This document shows positions 54,880-62,911 of a stretch of 64,000 nt of DNA, in pieces. A model generated the notes under the pieces. The model did no database searches and was not told where the DNA came from. It saw nothing but the letters and a program-made list of their open reading frames with translations. This stretch comes from Clostridia bacterium (lineage in GTDB: Bacteria > Bacillota > Clostridia > Lachnospirales > Lachnospiraceae), in NCBI GenBank assembly GCA_003246295.1, contig QKAS01000022.1, positions 62,001-126,000 of the forward strand, given 5' to 3'. Within the stretch, counting starts at the first letter, position 1; every line of letters starts with the position of its first letter. The translations under genes were made by a program, and so were the position numbers.

Positions 54880-57018
54880 TTATTCCAAATTGGATGCTGT
54901 CGGATCAATAGGTGCACCAGTCTGTGGATCAAGAAATTCTCCCGTCACTGGATCAATCGCATAGCCTGTTTCCGGATCAATCTGAATTTCCTTTTCTTCT
55001 GACTGTGTCTCTTCCTCAGCCTGTGTGCTGTCACCAGTCTCACCTGACTCACCTTCAGTATTTTGATTCGCCGCATTTCCTGAAACACTTTCATTTACTT
55101 CATTTCCTGAAATACTGTTTTCCGAAACACTTTGTGCTGCCAGTTCTTCCTTTTGTTTCATTTCTTCGATTTCGTCTTCTGTCAGCTCTTGTGTTTGATA
55201 AATATTCAAATAGGGAAGTACTTCTGTCATGATATCTCTTGTTAAGATTGTTGCATAACGCGCATTATCCTGTGCTTCAACATTTGGTTCATCAATGACT
55301 ACATAAATCAGTACCTGTGGATCCTCTGCTGGTACATATCCCATAAAAGATACTACATAGTTTCCGGTACCACGGGGTACTTTTTCCGCAGTTCCCGTTT
55401 TACCACCCATCGTATATCCTGCTGGTCTTGCAGTCACACCAGTACCTTCTATTACAACACCATTACAAAAATCTTTAATTAAATCTGAAGTTGACTCCGA
55501 AATACTTTGTTTTAAAATTCTGGGTTCTATATTTTTTACAGTCGATCCATCGGGTGCCAAAATTTTATTGACTACATGTGGTGCATAATAATAACCGCCA
55601 TTAATCAAAGAGCAAAATGCTGTCGCCTGCTGAATCATGGTAACATTATAACCCTGTCCAAAAGAGGAAACTGCAAGGTCTGTAGGCACCATTGTATTCG
55701 GATCAAAAATAAGTGAATCTGTTCTCGCCTCACCAGCAAGATCAACATTTGTTTTTAAACCAAAATTAAAAATACTCTGGTATTTCATAAAAGTGTCAAT
55801 GCCGAGTGTGAGTCCAACATTCATCAGAACAACGTTACAGGATTTTTCAATCCCCTGTTTGACAGTCAGAAGCCCATCTCCCAATCTGTTATGACAATGG
55901 ATGGTATGTCCTCCGATGTCCATATGACCTTCGCAGTAATAGGTCTCGTTTCCAGTAATTTTGCCACTCTCCAAAGCAGCTGCCACTGTAAATGGTTTTG
56001 CTGTGGATCCCGGTTCATAGGTTGATGTAATACAGAAATTCTTCCAAATTGCGTTTAATGCTTCAAATTTTGCATCATCATCCATGGCATCAATCGCTTC
56101 CTGTGTATAGATGCTGGATAAATTTTTCGTGTCATTTAAGTTAAATACAGGATAACTTGCCATTGCAAGAATCTCACCGCTGTTAGGATCCATAATAATA
56201 ACGCCTGTATTAGAACTTCCCGCTCCTTCTCTGGCTTCATCTCTGTGTGCTTCATTAAATGCAAGAATATGCTTTTCTACAATACTTTGAATATTCACAT
56301 CCAGTGATGTCGCAATTGTATTACCATCTGTCGCAGCTTTTGTTGTGCGTTCCAGTGTGGAGTCATCATTTAAATAACCATATTCTCTTCCGTTTGTTCC
56401 ATTCAGAATATCGTTGTAATACTCCTCCAGACCATAACTTCCAACATTATCTTTTCCCGTGAATCCAATGACATCACAGGCCAGGGAATCATAAGGATAG
56501 ATTCTCTGATACTCTTCTTCAAACCACACACCCTTTATATTAGGATTATTCTCAACATCATTCTGAAGTTCAAGAAATGGTGCAATTTCTTCATAGGTTA
56601 ACTTCTTTGCTGCAACATAGTATTGTGCAGATGGATTTTGTGTCACATAAGTTCTGATTGCACCCTCATCCAAATCAAAGCATTGAAATAAAGCCGCCAG
56701 CGTTGGCTCCAGATAATCTTCTTTTTCAAGGATCAATTTGTTGTCAAGGATCAGATTGTAGACCTTTTCACTCATTGCGATCGGAGTCCCTTTCGCATCT
56801 ACAATATCACCACGTTTATAAGGTATTGTTCTACTATCATACTCTTGCTGTGCAAGAACCTGTTTCTTGTACTGTTCCCCGCTGTCTTTGTTAATTAAAA
56901 TTAACCTTGTGCTTAATCCTATGAAAGCCAGTAATACCAATCCGAATAGTATTACCAGCTTTTTTTGCATGCTTGTTGTAAATCTATATTCTTTTAATCT
57001 CTTTTTTCTTTTGTTCAA
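54880..57018 (-). CDS. Penicillin-binding protein 2 type (FtsI/SpoVD)
   Basis: A protein of 712 residues. One N-terminal helix (20-40), a pedestal domain, and a transpeptidase domain with Ser338 in STAK (338-341), SCN (393-395) and KTGT. The C-terminal 80 residues are acidic and disordered and end in three to four DP-TG repeats (DPETGYAI, DPVTGEFL, DPQTGAPI). No PASTA domain is present, so the division FtsI or sporulation SpoVD role cannot be told apart. It cross-links septal peptidoglycan with FtsW. It follows the FtsL-like gene by 32 bp. Confidence 0.93.
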   Translation of the reverse strand: MNKRKKRLKEYRFTTSMQKKLVILFGLVLLAFIGLSTRLILINKDSGEQYKKQVLAQQEYDSRTIPYKRGDIVDAKGTPIAMSEKVYNLILDNKLILEKEDYLEPTLAALFQCFDLDEGAIRTYVTQNPSAQYYVAAKKLTYEEIAPFLELQNDVENNPNIKGVWFEEEYQRIYPYDSLACDVIGFTGKDNVGSYGLEEYYNDILNGTNGREYGYLNDDSTLERTTKAATDGNTIATSLDVNIQSIVEKHILAFNEAHRDEAREGAGSSNTGVIIMDPNSGEILAMASYPVFNLNDTKNLSSIYTQEAIDAMDDDAKFEALNAIWKNFCITSTYEPGSTAKPFTVAAALESGKITGNETYYCEGHMDIGGHTIHCHNRLGDGLLTVKQGIEKSCNVVLMNVGLTLGIDTFMKYQSIFNFGLKTNVDLAGEARTDSLIFDPNTMVPTDLAVSSFGQGYNVTMIQQATAFCSLINGGYYYAPHVVNKILAPDGSTVKNIEPRILKQSISESTSDLIKDFCNGVVIEGTGVTARPAGYTMGGKTGTAEKVPRGTGNYVVSFMGYVPAEDPQVLIYVVIDEPNVEAQDNARYATILTRDIMTEVLPYLNIYQTQELTEDEIEEMKQKEELAAQSVSENSISGNEVNESVSGNAANQNTEGESGETGDSTQAEEETQSEEKEIQIDPETGYAIDPVTGEFLDPQTGAPIDPTASNLE

Positions 57019-57050
57019 GATAACTCCTAACTGCCAGCTTCCATGCTTTC

Positions 57051-57506
57051 TCAGTTTCTGTTGTCCGGAAGATCCTGATACTGTCTGACATAATCACTTT
57101 CTTCACCAGAAATCGAAACGATTTGTCCCTGTGTTGCGTATTTCATGCCCAGGTCTTCTATCGCAATTTTTCTGATTTCTTCTAAATCAACCGACGCAAG
57201 AATTCTATTATACTCTTCTTCATTATCCATTGTCATGGTGTTTACTGTGCTTTCCAGCCTGGCGATACTTTTAATCGTGTTGGTAATGTCACACTGAAGT
57301 CTGATATATCCTGCAAGAATCAAACCAGCAGCTCCAAGCGCTACAGACAAAAATATAACATAACCGGCACTCATGTGAAAAGCCTTTTCCCTATTTTTTC
57401 TGGCAGTATGGCTTAACTTTTTAGAAGGTACACGTTCAAGTGCATCTCCCACTGCAAGATTTCTTGCTGTATTCCCATAGATTACTGCCTGATTTTGTCT
57501 GTCCAT
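57051..57506 (-). CDS. ftsL: FtsL-like cell division protein
   Basis: About 151 residues from ATG at 57506, with AAAGGGGATGTGGGG upstream; a GTG two codons earlier is also possible. One helix (YVIFLSVALGAAGLILAGYI) is followed by a short coiled coil (CDITNTIKSIARLESTVNTM) and 'EIRKIAIEDLGMKYATQGQIV', the common FtsL tail. The family is weakly conserved; position between rsmH and the PBP supports the call. It works at the septum with DivIB and DivIC. Confidence 0.88.
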   Translation of the reverse strand: MDRQNQAVIYGNTARNLAVGDALERVPSKKLSHTARKNREKAFHMSAGYVIFLSVALGAAGLILAGYIRLQCDITNTIKSIARLESTVNTMTMDNEEEYNRILASVDLEEIRKIAIEDLGMKYATQGQIVSISGEESDYVRQYQDLPDNRN

Positions 57507-57535
57507 CCCCACATCCCCTTTTGTTCTGTCTGATC

Positions 57536-58471
57536 TTATCTTTTTTCAAATACACGCAATTTTGCGCTTTTTGACCTTTTATTCATTTCAATTTCTTCCT
57601 CTGTCGGAAGAATTGGTTTTCTGCTGATGACTCTGCCTTTGGAAACATTACCGCATATACAAATTGGAAATTCCGGCGGACAGGTACATGGATTTTCATT
57701 TTTCTTAAATGATGATTTTACGATTCTGTCTTCCAAGGAATGGAATGTTATAATTGCTAATCTTCCACCTGGATTTAAAAATTCAATCATGGAATCCAGC
57801 GAATCTTTTAAAACATCTAATTCACTATTACATTCAATTCTGATTGCCTGAAATGTTTTCTTGGACGGATGTCCTCCTGTGACTCTCATTTTTGCCGGAA
57901 TCGCAGCTTTGATAATATCATTTAATTCGAATGTTGATTCGATTGGTTTCTTTGCTCTTGCTGCTGCAATATGTTTCGCAATATTCTTAGCAAATTTATC
58001 CTCGCCATAATCTCTTATAATTCTATATAGTTCCATCTCTGAGTAGTCATTAATAATTTCTTTTGCACTAATGGCATTCCTGTTGTCCATTCTCATATCA
58101 AGAACTGTGTCATATTTGTAGGAAAAACCTCGTTCTATGGTATCCAACTGATAGGACGAAACACCCAGATCAAGCAAGATTCCGTCAAGTCCCTTGACGC
58201 CAAGCTGTTTCAACCTGGACACTGCATTTACATAATTATCTCGGATAATTGTAATTCTGTCCTGAAATGGCTCCAGTCGTTTTGTTGCTGCCGTAATTGC
58301 AGATTCATCCTGATCGACTCCATATAAATGTCCATGCTCTGATAGCTTTGAAGCGATATGAAAAGAATGTCCGCCGCCACCAAGTGTCCCATCCAGATAG
58401 ACACCATCCGGTTTGATATCAAGTGCTTCAATCGTTTCGTTCAATAATACTGAAACATGTGCAAAGTCCAT
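57536..58471 (-). CDS. rsmH: 16S rRNA m4C1402 methyltransferase RsmH
   Basis: A protein of 311 residues. N-terminal '[13 protein letters not shown]' and '[12 protein letters not shown]' (SAM loop), '[11 protein letters not shown]', 'MRMD', and C-terminal '[10 protein letters not shown]' with the end '[11 protein letters not shown]'. It methylates C1402 N4 in the 30S subunit. Starts 16 bp after mraZ, as in most dcw clusters. Confidence 0.96.
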   Translation of the reverse strand: MDFAHVSVLLNETIEALDIKPDGVYLDGTLGGGGHSFHIASKLSEHGHLYGVDQDESAITAATKRLEPFQDRITIIRDNYVNAVSRLKQLGVKGLDGILLDLGVSSYQLDTIERGFSYKYDTVLDMRMDNRNAISAKEIINDYSEMELYRIIRDYGEDKFAKNIAKHIAAARAKKPIESTFELNDIIKAAIPAKMRVTGGHPSKKTFQAIRIECNSELDVLKDSLDSMIEFLNPGGRLAIITFHSLEDRIVKSSFKKNENPCTCPPEFPICICGNVSKGRVISRKPILPTEEEIEMNKRSKSAKLRVFEKR

Positions 58472-58487
58472 TCTTATTCAACTCCTG

Positions 58488-58919
58488 TTATATTCCCAAA
58501 CCAAGATCTGCCATATGTTCAGCGATCTCATCCATATCTTCATAATTAGCAGCTGCTTCCCATTTCTCTCTGCTCCAGATTTCAATTCTGCTTGCAACAC
58601 CAACTAAAACAGCATCTTTGGTAATCTGTGCAAACTCTCTTAGAACAGAAGGGAGAAGAATTCTGCCCTGCTTATCTACTTCTACGGTTGCCGCACCTGC
58701 CAGGAAAAATCTCACAAATGCTCTGGCATCTTTATTGGTCAGTGGAAGCCCTTTTAATTTCTCTTCAAATGCTGCCCATTCTGTGTTGTCGTAGACAAAA
58801 AGACATCCATCCAGACCCTTGGTCACTACAAATTCATCACCCAATGCTTCTCTGAATTTGGAGGGAACAATCAGTCTGCCCTTAGTATCAATTGTATGAT
58901 TATATTCACCCATGAACAT
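58488..58919 (-). CDS. mraZ: Transcriptional regulator MraZ
   Basis: About 143 residues from ATG at 58919 (AGGTG eight bases upstream; other ATGs lie at 58925 and 58913). Two SpoVT/AbrB-like halves: '[22 protein letters not shown]' (cited as [14 protein letters not shown]) and '[17 protein letters not shown]'. It binds four direct repeats upstream (58962-58995) and controls the dcw operon. First gene of the cluster. Confidence 0.95.
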   Translation of the reverse strand: MFMGEYNHTIDTKGRLIVPSKFREALGDEFVVTKGLDGCLFVYDNTEWAAFEEKLKGLPLTNKDARAFVRFFLAGAATVEVDKQGRILLPSVLREFAQITKDAVLVGVASRIEIWSREKWEAAANYEDMDEIAEHMADLGLGI

Positions 58920-58961
58920 ACACATCACCTGCTTTTCCAATACCAAGGGTTGATGTAGTAT

Positions 58962-58995
58962 CCACTTTCTACCACAATCCACCACTTCTTACCAC
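58962..58995 (-). promoter_or_regulatory. mraZ: MraZ operator: four GTGG boxes at 10-bp spacing
   Basis: CCAC on the plus strand at 58962, 58972, 58982 and 58992, i.e. AGTGG/TGTGG on the minus strand, at an exact 10-bp period. It lies directly downstream of the -10 of the mraZ promoter. MraZ-type regulators are known to bind such repeated GTGG boxes. Confidence 0.85.
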
Positions 58996-59005
58996 TTATG
59001 CATTA

Positions 59006-59034
59006 ATATTACCCCATTCCCTATGGTTTGACAA
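59006..59034 (-). promoter_or_regulatory. Promoter of the mraZ/dcw operon
   Basis: -35 TTGTCA (59029-59034), 17-bp spacer, -10 TAATAT (59006-59011), start site inside the MraZ boxes. Confidence 0.75.
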
Positions 59035-59068
59035 CCCAATTTCTTAAAAAAAAATGAAGTTTGGGCAT

Positions 59069-59096
59069 AAAAAAAAGCCTTGAAATCAAGGCTTTA
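59069..59096 (-). terminator. Rho-independent terminator of lgt
   Basis: Perfect stem AAAGCCTTGA/TCAAGGCTTT with a 2-4 nt loop, followed by TTTTTATG on the minus strand. Confidence 0.93.
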
Positions 59097-59133
59097 CAAC
59101 ATATTGTATCACATATAAGCAATGCGTCTATAT

Positions 59134-60027
59134 CTAGTTTTTTGGTGTATTAGTACTTTTTTCCTGTTTTTTCATTCTAACAGTTTTCCATGTAAAAACA
59201 GCGATTGCAAACACAAAACAAATTAGTCCAAACATCTGTGAAACTGCAATCCCTGTACTTCCAATAAGAAGCTGATCTGTTCTGATTCCTTCAATCCAAA
59301 ATCTTCCGATTCCATATCCCCCCAAATAAATCAGACAGATTTCACCGTTGAACTTCCTATGCTTCCAATATAGCAACACGATCACAAGAATCATCAGATT
59401 CCAGAGGCTTTCATATAAAAAAGTAGGATGCACCTGAATGTAGTTGGTTCCTTCAACAATTTTCGAAGCGATCTCCTGTGTGATATCACTCTGTCTTACA
59501 GCTTCTATTGGTAACCGCATAGCCAGAAGATTATCACTATATCCACCAAACACTTCACGGTTCATAAAATTACCATATCTACCGATCAGCTGACCCAACA
59601 ATAACCCTGGAACTGCAGTATCTGACATCAGTAAAAAACTGCTTTTTTTGATTCTTGCATAAACTGCGAGGGTTATAAAAGCAGCGATTACGCCACCATA
59701 AATTGCCAGACCTCCCTGCCTCGTATTAAAAATACTGAGCAAATCATCTTTATAATTATCCCAGGTAAATGCAACATAATACAATCTTGCACCAATGATC
59801 GAGGATATAATGACATAAATCGAGAAATCCCAGTAAAGATCCGGATCCTGTCCTGACTTTTTAGCTATAATAGTTGCCAGCAAAATTCCCATGAGTATCC
59901 CAAACCCAATAATCAGTCCATAATACGTCACATCAAACCCAAATACAGAAAAGCTTTTCGGTACATTTTCAAGATATATTCCCAGATTCGGGAATGCAAT
60001 ATCCCCGTTTCCCATCATTTCTTTCAT
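59134..60027 (-). CDS. lgt: Prolipoprotein diacylglyceryl transferase
   Basis: A protein of 297 residues with about seven helices. The 'NTRQGGLAIYGG' and signature 'GRYGNFMNREVFGG' motifs are clear; 'HPTFLYESLWNL' and 'GYGIGRFWIEGIRTD' complete it. It adds diacylglycerol to lipobox Cys of prolipoproteins, several of which are encoded in this window. It lies 24 bp after ychF and ends in a strong terminator. Confidence 0.95.
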   Translation of the reverse strand: MKEMMGNGDIAFPNLGIYLENVPKSFSVFGFDVTYYGLIIGFGILMGILLATIIAKKSGQDPDLYWDFSIYVIISSIIGARLYYVAFTWDNYKDDLLSIFNTRQGGLAIYGGVIAAFITLAVYARIKKSSFLLMSDTAVPGLLLGQLIGRYGNFMNREVFGGYSDNLLAMRLPIEAVRQSDITQEIASKIVEGTNYIQVHPTFLYESLWNLMILVIVLLYWKHRKFNGEICLIYLGGYGIGRFWIEGIRTDQLLIGSTGIAVSQMFGLICFVFAIAVFTWKTVRMKKQEKSTNTPKN

Positions 60028-60051
60028 TTACTGCTCCCTTCAAACTTCATT

Positions 60052-61152
60052 TTATACATTAAATCGGAATAAAATGACATCGCCGTCTTTTACTACATAT
60101 TCTTTTCCTTCGATTCCAACCACACCCTTTTCTTTCGCTGCAGAAAGTGAACCATATTCTAACAGATTCTGGTATGCTACTACTTCCGCTCTGATAAAGC
60201 CTCTTTCAAAATCCGAGTGGATCTTGCCAGCTGCCTGTGGTGCTTTTGTTCCTCTCTTGATTGTCCATGCTCTGGTCTCATCTTCTCCAGCGGTCAGGTA
60301 ACTGATCAGACCAAGGAGGTGATAACTTGCTTTTATCAGTTTGTCCAATCCTGATTCATTCAATCCAAGTTCTTCTAAGAACATTTTCTTCTCATCTTCA
60401 TCTAGTTCAGAGATTTCCTGTTCGATCTGCGCACAGATTACGAACACTTCACTCTCGCTTTCTTCTGCAAATGCTCTTACTTCCTGAACATAACTATTCT
60501 GAGCTCCATCATCAGCAAGATCAGACTCTGCTACATTCGCCGCAAAAATAACCGGTTTATCTGTTAGCAGATTATATGAAGCACGCCAGATTGTCTCTTC
60601 ATCATCAAGCTCTTCCATAAAAGATCGCGCAATTTTACCTTCTTCCAGATGTGCTTTTAATTTTTCCAGTAAGACCAGTTCTTTTGCAAGAACTTTATCC
60701 ATTTTAGCACCTTTGGCTGTTTTTGAAATTCTTCTTTCCAGTATTTCAATATCGGAAAAAATTAGTTCCAGATTAATGGTTTCAATGTCACGCACTGGAT
60801 TCACATTGCCATCCACATGAATTACATTGGTATCTTCAAAACATCTGACAACATGAACGATTGCATCTACTTCCCTGATGTTACTTAAAAACTGATTTCC
60901 AAGACCTTCTCCTTTGGAAGCTCCCTTTACAAGACCTGCAATATCAACAAACTCAATCACTGCTGGTGTTACTTTCTTGGAATGATACATGTCTCCAAGT
61001 AACTTCAATCTATGATCTGGAACTGTTACAATTCCAATATTGGGGTCAATCGTACAAAATGGATAATTTGCCGACTCTGCTCCCGCTTTTGTAAGTGAAT
61101 TGAACAGTGTACTTTTTCCAACATTGGGTAACCCTACAATACCTAATTTCAT
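60052..61152 (-). CDS. ychF: Redox-regulated ATPase YchF
   Basis: A protein of 366 residues, usual length. OBG-type P-loop GLPNVGKSTLFN (6-17), G3 'DIAGLVKGASKGEGLGNQFL', G4 in the ATP-specific NVAESD form (usual NKxD replaced), coiled coil and C-terminal TGS-like domain. A conserved translation-related ATPase. The leader carries a 9-bp inverted repeat (61238-61266). Upstream of lgt, probably in one transcript. Confidence 0.96.
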   Translation of the reverse strand: MKLGIVGLPNVGKSTLFNSLTKAGAESANYPFCTIDPNIGIVTVPDHRLKLLGDMYHSKKVTPAVIEFVDIAGLVKGASKGEGLGNQFLSNIREVDAIVHVVRCFEDTNVIHVDGNVNPVRDIETINLELIFSDIEILERRISKTAKGAKMDKVLAKELVLLEKLKAHLEEGKIARSFMEELDDEETIWRASYNLLTDKPVIFAANVAESDLADDGAQNSYVQEVRAFAEESESEVFVICAQIEQEISELDEDEKKMFLEELGLNESGLDKLIKASYHLLGLISYLTAGEDETRAWTIKRGTKAPQAAGKIHSDFERGFIRAEVVAYQNLLEYGSLSAAKEKGVVGIEGKEYVVKDGDVILFRFNV

Positions 61153-61237
61153 TCTTTTCTATATCTCCTTTAAACGTGTTGATTTCATGTTTTATGATAC
61201 AATAAAACTGCCAAACCGAAGGTTTGTGTAGATAACG

Positions 61238-61266
61238 ATCATAAATTATGGTTTTTGATTTATGAT
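61238..61266. repeat. Inverted repeat in the ychF leader
   Basis: Exact 9-bp arms ATCATAAAT/ATTTATGAT with an 11-bp loop, about 90 bp before the ychF start. AT-rich, so moderate weight. Confidence 0.4.
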
Positions 61267-61459
61267 ATAACGTCATAATATTCACTTGATAATATAGCAC
61301 ATTAGGGCTCAAATTCCTAGAAAAAGTGATATTGGATATAAAAATTATTCAGATTTCACTTTATTAATCCATGATTGTTTCATTTTTTCTTAATCAGCTT
61401 CTCAAGTAAATATCATTAATATAGTTATCCAGACTCAATCTGTCCTCTCCTTCTTTCTC

Positions 61460-61487
61460 AAAAACAGGAAGTGCCTATCACACTTCC
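61460..61487 (-). terminator. Second terminator-like hairpin upstream of ychF
   Basis: Arms GGAAGTG (61467-61473) and CACTTCC (61481-61487), then TGTTTTTG on the minus strand. It is separate from the HEPN terminator 90 bp upstream; it may end an unseen short RNA or act as back-up. Confidence 0.5.
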
Positions 61488-61577
61488 CTTGCCTTGCTCA
61501 TTATATAAGCAATTCATCAGAGAAGAAACAGACCATTGAACATTCGGTTAAAAAAAGCTGACATCTAGTTCACAACA

Positions 61578-61608
61578 CAAAAAATCAGGATAGATTTTTC
61601 TATCCTGG
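61578..61608 (-). terminator. Rho-independent terminator of the MNT-HEPN operon
   Basis: Stem AGGATAG/CTATCCT with an AAAAAT loop and T-run GATTTTTTG on the minus strand. Confidence 0.85.
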
Positions 61609-61658
61609 ATAATATTTTAATTTATTTATTTCCTTCGCTTTACTAAATTAGAATCCCA

Positions 61659-62078
61659 TTACTTTCCACTTTCATGTTTATTATTAACGTATACTGCAAT
61701 TCCAAGCATGATTTCTTCTGCCGTTTCAATTTGTACTAGTGCTTCTTCTCTACTTGCAATATAAAAATCATCGTAATCGCTTTTATGTCTTATAACTTCT
61801 AGCTTTGCAATTCGCCGTCCCCATGTTTTTGCAAAAACCTCTGTGTGAACGTACTTCTTATTAAAATATGCTAATGTATCCTTGTGTTTCTTAAATGCAA
61901 TAGGTTCCAACGCTAAAACAGCGCCGATACTGTGAAAACATGAATAATATGCTCTATTATTTGCTGCTTTATATTTGCCTGCATCCAGTAAAAGTTTTGC
62001 TGATTCCAGATCATCTTTTGCTTGTTCCAATTTATAAATAGCCACATCATAATAGCTGCCTTCAAATATATCATCCAT
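61659..62078 (-). CDS. HEPN-domain protein
   Basis: A protein of 139 residues, mostly helical. 'YKLEQAKDDLESAKLLLDAGKYKAANNRAYYSCFHSIGAVLAL' is typical of HEPN domains (cited as KAANNRAYYSCFHS). The C-terminal part ends with 'RHKSDYDDFYIASREEA'. The RX4HXY motif of HepT-type RNase toxins is absent, so it belongs to another HEPN branch and RNase activity is doubtful. Its ATG overlaps the stop of the MNT gene by one base (TAATG). The pair is a candidate toxin-antitoxin or nucleotide-transfer module. Confidence 0.88.
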   Translation of the reverse strand: MDDIFEGSYYDVAIYKLEQAKDDLESAKLLLDAGKYKAANNRAYYSCFHSIGAVLALEPIAFKKHKDTLAYFNKKYVHTEVFAKTWGRRIAKLEVIRHKSDYDDFYIASREEALVQIETAEEIMLGIAVYVNNKHESGK

Positions 62079-62401
62079 TAAATTGGTACTCCTTCACGGC
62101 TTACATTATTATAAAACATATATGCATTCTTCCAGTGCTCAAAGTGATTTATATTCTGAACAACTGGCATGATTTCCGTCCCATGCTCCAAGTTGAAATC
62201 ATATGTTAAATCAATAATCTTGTCTTCACACATTTTAAGATCGTCAAAATCTACCAATATCATGATATCAATGTCTGAGTCCTTATCAAAATCACCTCTT
62301 GCATACGATCCATATAAGATGACTTTCTTAATATGAGAATCAAGTATATTGCTCAATTCACTTCTATATGCTTGTAAAAGATTTTCAATTTGCTTAGGCA
62401 T
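62078..62401 (-). CDS. MNT-type minimal nucleotidyltransferase
   Basis: 107 residues from ATG at 62401, with AAGGAAGGTGA upstream; the longer frame to 62557 crosses the promoter. Nucleotidyltransferase motif KVILYGSYARGDFDKDSDIDIMI, i.e. GSxxRGD and SDID, is intact. MNT antitoxins of HepT/MntA systems transfer AMP to the HEPN partner. Directly coupled to the HEPN gene. Promoter at 62432-62460. Confidence 0.9.
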   Translation of the reverse strand: MPKQIENLLQAYRSELSNILDSHIKKVILYGSYARGDFDKDSDIDIMILVDFDDLKMCEDKIIDLTYDFNLEHGTEIMPVVQNINHFEHWKNAYMFYNNVSREGVPI

Positions 62402-62431
62402 TCCAATCACCTTCCTTACTATCTTTCTTAT

Positions 62432-62460
62432 ATTATAAGCCGAAAAATTTTTAAATACAA
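62432..62460 (-). promoter_or_regulatory. Promoter of the MNT-HEPN pair
   Basis: -35 TTGTAT (62455-62460), 17-bp spacer, -10 TATAAT (62432-62437), 31 bp before the start. Confidence 0.6.
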
Positions 62461-62509
62461 GCATGCGTAAGCTAATATAAAAATAGGCATCGACATTCTT
62501 TTCTATCCA

Positions 62510-62551
62510 GTTATCAAAAAATAGGGCTGACAGAAATAAATCTATCAACCC
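62510..62551 (-). terminator. Rho-independent terminator downstream of the alcohol dehydrogenase unit
   Basis: 11-bp stem GGGTTGATAGA with TCTGTCAGCCC (two G-U pairs), then TATTTTTTG on the minus strand. The 62552-62697 stretch upstream of it is plain AT-rich DNA. Confidence 0.85.
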
Positions 62552-62697
62552 ATTCATTTACAATATTTATTCGGATATTAAGGCCCACCTATAAGTTTCT
62601 TTGTTTCAGTTTCTACGTACCAGTTAAAATAAGAATAAATAAAGTTATAAAAAGTTTATTTAGGTCAATATCCTCTTAATTCTAGTGAAATGAACTC

Positions 62698-62888
62698 TCA
62701 ACTTTTTGGATAGGCTACATGTGTAATAAGTGCAGCCATGATAACTGTAAGCATGCATCTTTTTTTATATCAATGTCCTGATTATTCCAGTTCTCACCGA
62801 AAAGAACATCATCATTAAAATGTGCGAACTCCGGTGCAAATGTTCCAAAGGCATCTCTGCCTGCTGTCTGTATTATCTTTTCTGCCAT
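62698..62888 (-). pseudogene. Decayed carboxymuconolactone decarboxylase-family gene
   Basis: From ATG at 62888 the frame reads 'EKIIQTAGRDAFGTFAPEFAHFNDDVLFGE' (cited as QTAGRDAFGTFAPEFAHFND), the typical start of small CMD/AhpD-like proteins. After residue 43 the likely sequence moves to the +1 frame (RCMLTVIMA-like) and then jumps to ITHVAYPK, where the ITHVAFYAGWPK-like core and catalytic Cys/His region should be. A 1-bp shift plus a large internal deletion leave 57 codons before a stop. It stands 23 bp after the dehydrogenase, a frequent partner. Confidence 0.75.
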
Positions 62889-62911
62889 AACAATCCTCCA
62901 ATCTGTTGTAA

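Larger units (their letters stand above)
61153..61658. other. 506-bp gene-free region between the HEPN gene and ychF
   Basis: It holds the HEPN terminator (61578-61608), a second hairpin with a U-tract (61460-61487), the ychF leader with inverted repeat arms (61238-61246 and 61258-61266), and a small CAAACC/GGTTTG hairpin at 61212-61227. No ORF of convincing quality is seen. A short RNA between 61487 and 61578 is possible. Confidence 0.55.

Noticed and set aside
61046-61312. Open frame overlapping ychF start
   Set aside because: It covers the leader and the first codons of ychF in another frame; the ychF frame has the conserved P-loop.
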